The notes under the pieces: model-generated
Database searches by the model: none
What the model was told of the DNA's origin: nothing
Seen by the model: the letters and a program-made list of their open reading frames with translations, nothing else
Assembly: GCA_020636955.1 (NCBI GenBank)
Contig: JACJWY010000014.1
Location: forward strand, 1 to 62,055
DNA: 62,055 bases
Direction of reading: 5' to 3'
From: Thermoleophilales bacterium
GTDB lineage: Bacteria > Actinomycetota > Thermoleophilia > Solirubrobacterales > 70-9
Made by a program: the position numbers and the translations under genes
Shown here: positions 55,491 to 62,055 of the stretch, in pieces
Numbering within the stretch: the first letter of the stretch is position 1
Layout: each line of letters starts with the position of its first letter

Positions 55491-56150
55491 TCAGGCGCTG
55501 ATCAGACCCTGATCGAGGGCGTAGCGGACCAGCTCCGCCCGGCTGTTTATGTCCAGCTTTTTCTGGATGCTCGCCCGGTGGCTTTCCACCGTGCGAATGC
55601 TGAGAAAAAGCTGGTCGGCGATCTCGGCGTTTGTATGTCCGAGGGCGATCAGGCGCATCACTTCCACTTCGCGGTCGCTTAGGGTGCGGCCGGTGCGGCC
55701 CTCCGCCTTGTCCTTGTCGGCCAGATGCTGGTAGAGCGACGGCTGGAGGTAGGTGTCACCGTCGGCGGCCCGACGGACTGCCAGCACCAGTTCCGCGTCG
55801 GCTGCTTCTTTCAACACGTATCCGGTCACTCCCGCCCTGAGCGCCTGCCGGGCGAAGGCCGGCTCGTTCCTCATCGTCAGGATCACGATCCCGGTGTCCG
55901 GTGAAGCGGCCTGAATGTCCGGGATCGCCTCGAGGCTCGGCCGCCCCGGCATGTTCAGGTCAAGCACGAGCACGTCAGGCTTGTGGGCTCCGACGTACCG
56001 GATCGCATCATCGGCGGTCCCGGCCTCCGCAACCACTTCCAGGTCGGGCTCGGCTTCGAGCAGCACTTTCAGTGCCGAGCGCACCACGGCGTGGTCATCC
56101 ACGAGGACGAGTGTCAGCTTTTCGACAGGACTCTCCGGACCTGATTCCAT
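55491..56150 (-). CDS. NarL/FixJ-type response regulator
   Basis: 219 aa. Receiver domain (about 11-130): LVLVDDHAVVR, phosphoacceptor D64 in LVLDLNMPG, VILTMR, and K in YVLKEA. A LuxR/NarL helix-turn-helix follows (about 155-215), LSDREVEVMRLIALGHTNAEIADQL and SHRASIQKKLDI. Start ATG 56150 has TAGCCT 7 nt upstream; longer readings run into the kinase. It is divergent from and 68 nt away from the histidine kinase, almost certainly its partner. Possible targets include the neighbouring cyd genes (inference). Confidence 0.92.
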   Translation of the reverse strand: MESGPESPVEKLTLVLVDDHAVVRSALKVLLEAEPDLEVVAEAGTADDAIRYVGAHKPDVLVLDLNMPGRPSLEAIPDIQAASPDTGIVILTMRNEPAFARQALRAGVTGYVLKEAADAELVLAVRRAADGDTYLQPSLYQHLADKDKAEGRTGRTLSDREVEVMRLIALGHTNAEIADQLFLSIRTVESHRASIQKKLDINSRAELVRYALDQGLISA

Positions 56151-56157
56151 CAGGGAA

Positions 56158-56163
56158 AGGCTA
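56158..56163 (-). promoter_or_regulatory. -10 hexamer TAGCCT, leaderless start
   Basis: TAGCCT on the minus strand ends 7 nt before ATG 56150 of the response regulator. Confidence 0.42.
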
Positions 56164-56218
56164 CCCTCCCTTCGGCGGGAGGTTTCCGTAGCTTTCCGCA
56201 GACTTGGTGAGGGAAGCC

Positions 56219-57451
56219 ATGGCCCATACAATCCGGCCGGTGGAAGAGACGACGGTCAGTCTTGACGAAGCCCGGCTGCGGAGGCTGATCGAAGTTGGCC
56301 GCAGCCTGGTTGTCGAATCAGATCCCGAGGCGGTAATCACCGACGCCCTCGAGGCCGCCCGCGAACTGACCGGTGCCCGGTACGCGGCCCTCGGAGTGCT
56401 CGACACCCGCCGGGCGGAACTCGAACAGTTCCTGACCAGGGGAATCGACACAAAGCTGCGCGACGAGATCGGCCATCCGCCCCACGGTGGAGGGGTGCTC
56501 GGGCTGCTGATCGAGGAGCCGGAACCGCTGATCCTCGACGACGTGAGCCTGCATCCGCGTTCTCAGGGTTTTCCCTCTGGCCACCCTCCGATGAAATCCT
56601 TCCTCGGCGTTCCGGTGAAGATTCGCGGCGAAGCCTGGGGCAACCTCTACCTGACCGAGAAGGACACGGGCCCCTTCGATGACACTGACATCCAGTCGGT
56701 GGTGATCCTCGCCGAATGGGTCGCGATCGCGATCGACAACGCCCGATCCGCGGCGGCCGAGAGGGTGCGGCTGACGATCGAGGCAGCCGAGCAGGAAAGG
56801 GGCCGCTGGGCCCGCGAACTGCACGACGAAACCCTCCAGAACCTGGCCGGACTCCGCGTACTGCTTTCCGGCACCCGTCGACGCACGGCAATGAGCCCGG
56901 TTTCGCCGATCCTCGATCAGGCGATCGACGGAATCGACGAGACCATCGTCGAGCTCCGCCGCCTGATCGCCGACCTGCGACCGGCGGCCCTCGATGAACT
57001 CGGAGTCGAGGCAGCACTCAGCTCGCTGGTCGAGCGTCTCTCGGGCACCGGGGTGGAAATCGACCTGTTTGTCGACCTCCGGTCCGCGGACGCTGAAGCC
57101 GATCCACGGTCCGCGGACGCGGTCGCCGATCCCGGCTCGGCGATCACTGCCGCGGGCCGCTACGAGCCCCTGCTCGAGGACACCGTCTACCGGCTTGTCC
57201 AGGAGTCACTCAACAACGCGATCCGGCACGGCCATGCGGTCCGGGCCATCGTCGAGGTGGTCGAGGAGGACGGCGAGATCAGGATCCGGGTGACCGATGA
57301 CGGTTCCGGCTTCGATCCGAGTCAGGCCGGAGGCGGCTTTGGGCTGCTGGGCATGCGCGAGAGAGTGAACCTGACCGGCGGCCATTTCGATGTCCGGTCG
57401 GGTGAAGAAGGCACTACAATCACCGCCGCCCTGCCCGCCCGGCGAAGCTGA
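56219..57451 (+). CDS. GAF-domain histidine kinase, DosS/DevS-like candidate haem sensor
   Basis: 410 aa, no membrane segment. A GAF domain (about 20-178) reads GIDTKLRDEIGHPPHGGGVLGLLIEEPEPL then FPSGHPPMKSFLGVPVKIRGEAWGNLYLTEK (given by its landmarks GHPPM and GNLYLTEK). His122 in GHPPM aligns with the proximal haem ligand His149 of Mycobacterium tuberculosis DosS/DevS, and Tyr144 with its distal Tyr171. HisKA_3 follows with phosphoacceptor H202 in ELHDE. HATPase (about 320-408) has N332/N333, DDGSG and GLLGMRERV. It has one GAF where DosS has two. A tandem 9-aa repeat lies at about 288-305. Start ATG 56219 has GAGGGA just upstream; an in-frame GTG at 56204 precedes it. The kinase, kinase partner and cyd genes are neighbours. 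Confidence 0.9.
   Translation: MAHTIRPVEETTVSLDEARLRRLIEVGRSLVVESDPEAVITDALEAARELTGARYAALGVLDTRRAELEQFLTRGIDTKLRDEIGHPPHGGGVLGLLIEEPEPLILDDVSLHPRSQGFPSGHPPMKSFLGVPVKIRGEAWGNLYLTEKDTGPFDDTDIQSVVILAEWVAIAIDNARSAAAERVRLTIEAAEQERGRWARELHDETLQNLAGLRVLLSGTRRRTAMSPVSPILDQAIDGIDETIVELRRLIADLRPAALDELGVEAALSSLVERLSGTGVEIDLFVDLRSADAEADPRSADAVADPGSAITAAGRYEPLLEDTVYRLVQESLNNAIRHGHAVRAIVEVVEEDGEIRIRVTDDGSGFDPSQAGGGFGLLGMRERVNLTGGHFDVRSGEEGTTITAALPARRS
57080..57133 (+). repeat. 27-bp tandem duplication in histidine kinase
   Basis: Units 57080-57106 and 57107-57133 differ at only a few bases and encode RSADAEADP then RSADAVADP, followed by a decayed GSAIT-like third unit. Confidence 0.85.
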
Positions 57452-57468
57452 TCAGCGGCCGATTCTGA

Positions 57469-59154
57469 TCAGCGGCTGATTTCGCGGAAGTTGCCTTCGT
57501 CCAGTTCGACTACCCGATCGAAAGCTCCCGGGTCGGCCAGCGTGTGGGTGATCACCAGGACCCCGCAACCCGCATCGCGGCGATCGACCAGATGCTTTTC
57601 CAGGGAGGCAGCACCCTCCGGGTCCAGGTGGGCGGTCGGTTCATCGAAGATCAGGAAACGTGCCCGTGAAAGAAACACTCTCGCGGCGGCGATGCGCTGC
57701 CGCTGACCGCCGGAGATCTTCGAACCGTCCTCGCCGACCAGCGAGTCGATTCCCTCCGGCAGGGAGTTGATCCAGTCCTCCAGTCCCGCTTCCGCCAGGG
57801 CCCCGAAGATCCGCTCGCGGTCGGCTTCGGGCCTACCGAGCTTCACGTTTTCGGCGATCGTCGTGTTGAACATGTAGGCATCCTGCGGCGCCAGCCTCAC
57901 CGCATCGCGGAGTTCCTCCTGGTCGAGCTCGCGGATGTCAATGCCACCGAAGCCGATGCAGCCTTCCGTGGGATCCCGGAAACGGACCATCAGTTCGGCC
58001 AGGGTGCTCTTGCCGATGCCGCTCGGGCCGGTCAGCGCGACTGCTTCTCCGGGCCGCAGTTCGAAATCGGCCCGGTTGAGGATCCTCGCGTCGCTGCCCG
58101 GGTAGGAGAAACTCACGCCTTTCAGGCGGATCGAACCCCCGGCCGGGAGCGGGCGCGGATGCTCCGGGTCGCTGACCGGCACGGGTCGTTCGGTGATCTC
58201 CTCGATCCGCCCTGCCGCCTCGTCGGTTGCATCGATGACTGCCGCTGCCTGGCTCAACGGGGTGATCGCCTCGAAAGAGGCCATTGCCAGCAGTGCCAGT
58301 GCGGCCAGCAGCACTCCGTTCAACTCGCCGGCATGAACCGCCGGGATCGAGGCCGCGGTAACCGCGACGGCGGCTCCGACTGCCAGCAAGGTCCCGAGCC
58401 CCTCGGCGAGGCCTCCGCTCATCGCATCGCGCCGCTGCAGTGAAACCAGCCGCCGGTCGTCCTCGTCGGCGCGTCCGAGCCAGTCCTCCTCCCGCCCGGC
58501 GACCGCGATCTCGGCCCCGCCAGACGCGATCTCGTGCAGATCACCGGCCAGCCGGCCACGAGCCGCGGATTGCCGCCGGCCGGCGCTGCGGGCTGCCCAG
58601 CGAGTCAGGGCCGGCGCGGCCAGCCCACCGAGCAGCAGCATGATCGCGAGAACCAGCCCCGCCACCGGCAGGATGATCGAAGCAAGGACCACGCAGAAAA
58701 CTGAACAGAAGATCGCCACCAGGGGTGGTGAGAGGGCCCGCAGATAAAGGTCCTGAAGTCGATCGACGTCACCGACGAACCGACTCATCAGATCCGCCCG
58801 CCGGGATCCGTCGATGCCGGCCGGCACCAGCGGAATCAGCCGATCAAAGAACCGGCCGCGCAGGTCGGTCAGGGTCCGGAAGGCCAGATCATGGGAACTG
58901 AGGCGCTCGCCATATCTGAGCAGCGCCCGTGAAATCCCGAAAAACCTCACTCCGACGATCGCCACAGTCAGCGAAAGGATCTCCGGCTTCTGAGCCGCTC
59001 GGCTGATCAGATACCCCGATGCAGTAAGCAGCCCGACTGCCGCCAGGACCGTGCCGGTACCGAGCAACACCGAAAGCGCAAACAGCTTCCACCGGTTCCG
59101 GGTTGCCAGCGCCGCCCTTCCCAGCGGGGTCCTCTCGATTCTCGCGGTAATCAC
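57469..59154 (-). CDS. cydC: Thiol reductant ABC exporter subunit CydC
   Basis: 561 aa. An N-terminal six-helix transmembrane domain (about 25-310) precedes an ABC ATPase with Walker A GPSGIGKST, signature ISGGQRQR, Walker B FLIFDEPTAHLD and H-loop ITHTL. CydDC exports cysteine/glutathione and is needed to assemble cytochrome bd oxidase. GTG 59154 overlaps the cydD stop as GTGA. It is convergent with the histidine kinase gene, 17 nt away. Confidence 0.92.
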   Translation of the reverse strand: MITARIERTPLGRAALATRNRWKLFALSVLLGTGTVLAAVGLLTASGYLISRAAQKPEILSLTVAIVGVRFFGISRALLRYGERLSSHDLAFRTLTDLRGRFFDRLIPLVPAGIDGSRRADLMSRFVGDVDRLQDLYLRALSPPLVAIFCSVFCVVLASIILPVAGLVLAIMLLLGGLAAPALTRWAARSAGRRQSAARGRLAGDLHEIASGGAEIAVAGREEDWLGRADEDDRRLVSLQRRDAMSGGLAEGLGTLLAVGAAVAVTAASIPAVHAGELNGVLLAALALLAMASFEAITPLSQAAAVIDATDEAAGRIEEITERPVPVSDPEHPRPLPAGGSIRLKGVSFSYPGSDARILNRADFELRPGEAVALTGPSGIGKSTLAELMVRFRDPTEGCIGFGGIDIRELDQEELRDAVRLAPQDAYMFNTTIAENVKLGRPEADRERIFGALAEAGLEDWINSLPEGIDSLVGEDGSKISGGQRQRIAAARVFLSRARFLIFDEPTAHLDPEGAASLEKHLVDRRDAGCGVLVITHTLADPGAFDRVVELDEGNFREISR

Positions 59155-60970
59155 CTTCCCTCCACTCCCGTCCCGGTAACGGGGGTCCGTCGGGCATCTC
59201 GGCGGAACTCCCGGTCCCGAAGGGAGCCGGCCGACGGGATGCCCGACGGACCCCCGCCTGCCGCGCCGGCGCCCGCAGTTTGCGACAGGACTCCGTGGTC
59301 GAGGACCAATGTGCGGTCGGCCCGGGCGATCGGTTGATCGCGGTGGGAGATGATCAGGGCGGTCCGATCTCGTGCGACCTCGTTGATGGCGTCGGCCAGT
59401 TCGCGTTCCGTTTCCTGGTCGAGGTGGGCCGTGGGTTCGTCGAGGATCAGAAGCGGGGCATCCGAGAGGAGGGCCCGGGCGAGGGCGATCCTCTGGGTCT
59501 GGCCGGCCGAGAGGCGGCGGCCCCCTTCGCCGACCATCGTGTCAAGGCCCCGGGGCAGGCTGGCCACCAGGTCTCCCAGAACCGCCACTCCCACCGCTTC
59601 GGCCAGCTGCCCGTCGGTTGCCTGCGGATTGAACAGGCGCAGGTTCCCGGCGAGCGTGTCGGCGAAAATCGTCGGGCGCTGCGGTACCCAGGCGATCTGG
59701 CGGCGCCAGTCACGGGGATTGACTTCGGAGAGGCTCACGCCACCACAAGTGATCCGGCCGGTCTTCGGTTCGGCCAACCGGAGCAGAAGCGATGCCAGGG
59801 TGCTCTTGCCACCGCCGCTCGGGCCGACCAGCGCGACTGTCTCGCCCGGTTCGAGTTCGAGATCGATCGACTCCAGCACCCGTTCCCGACCCGGCCACGC
59901 GTATGAAACGCCCTCCATGGCAACCGACCAGCGGGCCGGGTCGGGAGCGGGTACCGGTTCAGCCGGCTGGCTCACAGCCACCGGCCGGTCAATCACTTCG
60001 AAGATTCGTTCGGCCGCGGCCATTCCGTCGGCGCTGGCATGGAACTGCGCACCAAGCTGCCGTAGCGGCATGTAAAGCTCGGGGGCGAGCAGCAGAACGG
60101 TGAGACCGGCGACCAGTTCGAGATGCCCTCCGGCCAGCTGGATCCCGATCGCCGTGGCCACCATCGCCACTCCGATCATCGCCAACAGCTCGAGGACCAG
60201 CGAGGAAAGAAAGCCGACTCGCAGCGCGCCCATGGTCTCCCGCCGGTATTCCTCGCCGACCGCCTGGATCGAACCCGCTTGCGAAAAGGCCTGGCTGTTG
60301 GCCCTCAAAGTCGCCAGGCCGCCGACCAGGTCGAGGAAATGTGACGAAAGCCGGGACATCCGCTCCCACCGCTTTCGGGTTCGCTGCTCGGTCAGGAGGC
60401 CGATCAGCACCATGAAGACGATGATCAGCGGGGCCGTGACGGCGAGGATTACCGCTGACTCCCAGTTGTACTGCACCACCCAGGCCAGGACCGCGACCGG
60501 AACGATTCCGGCCAGCACCATCTGGGGCAGGTACCGGGCGAAATAGTTTTCAAGCGCCGCGACTCCGTCGATCGCGGAGCTGACCAGGTCACCGGACTGC
60601 TCGTCCTGCAATGCTCCGGGCCGGTCCAGCAGCAGGTGCCGGGAGAGCCGTTCGCGAAGCTCGGACATCACCCTGGCCGCACCGAAGCGTCCCGCACTCT
60701 CGAATCCCGCGGCGGCCAGCCCGCGACCGATCGAGATCACCGCCAGCCAGAGAAGCCACGGAGCGACGTCCGCGAACGAGTCGCCATCCATGAAGACGCC
60801 GGCGATCACCTTCGCCAGAAGGGTCGCCTGGGCGATGATCAGGCCGGCCTGGAGCGCCCCCAGGCCGACCGTTACCGCCAGATGCTTTCGGGCTACGCGG
60901 CTGGACCTGGCCAGCCGCCGCTGGGTTTCACGAGCCTGCCGACTCGCTCCCGGCGCTTTGGAGGTCGCGC

Positions 60971-60974
<4 letters not shown>
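59151..60974 (-). CDS. cydD: Thiol reductant ABC exporter subunit CydD
   Basis: 607 aa. Transmembrane domain (about 30-330) and ABC ATPase with Walker A GPSGGGKST, signature LSAGQTQR, Walker B LLILDEPTAHLD and H-loop IISHRD. The last about 35 residues, after VLDHGVLSQTAG, are a Gly/Pro/Arg-rich tail encoded largely by a 75-nt palindrome (59181-59255), not part of the ordinary CydD fold. Start TTG 60974 overlaps the cydB stop as TTGA. It pairs with CydC. Confidence 0.92.
59181..59255. repeat. 18-bp perfect palindrome in the 3' end of cydD
   Basis: Arms 59181-59198 and 59238-59255 are perfect reverse complements. The 39-nt interior also pairs in part (TCGGC 59199-59203 with GCCGA 59230-59234, CTCCC with GGGAG). 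It lies in frame and encodes the cydD C-terminal tail, ending 27 nt before the cydC start. Confidence 0.9.

Positions 60975-62055
<1,081 letters not shown>

Overview
The window is a gene-dense, GC-rich bacterial chromosome segment. It most resembles an actinobacterium of the class Thermoleophilia (Solirubrobacterales-like). This placement is inferred from several traits: very high GC in third codon positions; a PimA/PimB-type glycosyltransferase; a Pst phosphate operon; a holin-X/DUF3618/DUF4235-like trio; a DosS-like GAF histidine kinase; and many secreted proteins carrying Lys/Arg-rich beta-sandwich modules. No tRNA, rRNA, CRISPR array, insertion sequence or prophage was seen. The right edge cuts off the first few codons of cydB.

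Layout. 1-7.5 kb: a glycosyltransferase-flippase fusion; a membrane protein with an alkaline-phosphatase-like outer domain; an alpha/beta hydrolase; then fprA-bolA-monothiol glutaredoxin, an Fe-S/electron-transfer set. 7.6-15.7 kb: one long minus-strand operon with a secreted protein, pstSCAB and four uncharacterised envelope or zinc-ribbon genes joined to pst by 4-nt stop/start overlaps. 15.9-18.3 kb: erpA, then degV, an ACT-domain protein and peptide deformylase. 18.3-18.9 kb: a gene-free block made of long palindromes. 18.9-21.4 kb: three small membrane-stress genes, then a nitrilase-tetR pair behind a 16-bp perfect inverted repeat. 21.5-33.5 kb: large secreted proteins (penicillin-acylase-like, lipase-like, repeat proteins), MscS and an O-antigen-ligase-like protein. 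33.6-42 kb: an acyl-CoA catabolic cluster (MerR regulator, CoA-transferase/racemase, OsmC, BKACE, carboxyltransferase, enoyl-CoA hydratase) divergent from an acyl-CoA dehydrogenase, followed by a Baeyer-Villiger-type monooxygenase. 42-55.5 kb: cupin, MscL, SDRs, M1 peptidase, MBL hydrolase, PlsC, glycerol kinase, GT2, biotin carrier with enoyl-CoA hydratase, GH3 and YaaA. 55.5-62 kb: a NarL-type regulator, a histidine kinase whose GAF domain keeps the DosS/DevS haem-ligand His and distal Tyr positions, and cydBDC (cytochrome bd oxidase and its assembly exporter).

Main themes. (1) At least thirteen genes have a TANNNT -10 hexamer only 6-8 nt before the start codon, which indicates leaderless transcription and fixes several starts. 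(2) Long perfect palindromes recur. Two share the same core, and two lie inside coding regions (cydD and a small secreted-protein gene). (3) The best candidates for undescribed biology are the Pst-linked envelope module, the haem-GAF two-component pair beside cyd, the BKACE/carboxyltransferase cluster with a 22-bp operator-like dyad, and the palindrome families.

All functions are inferred by reading sequence motifs; no database search was run.
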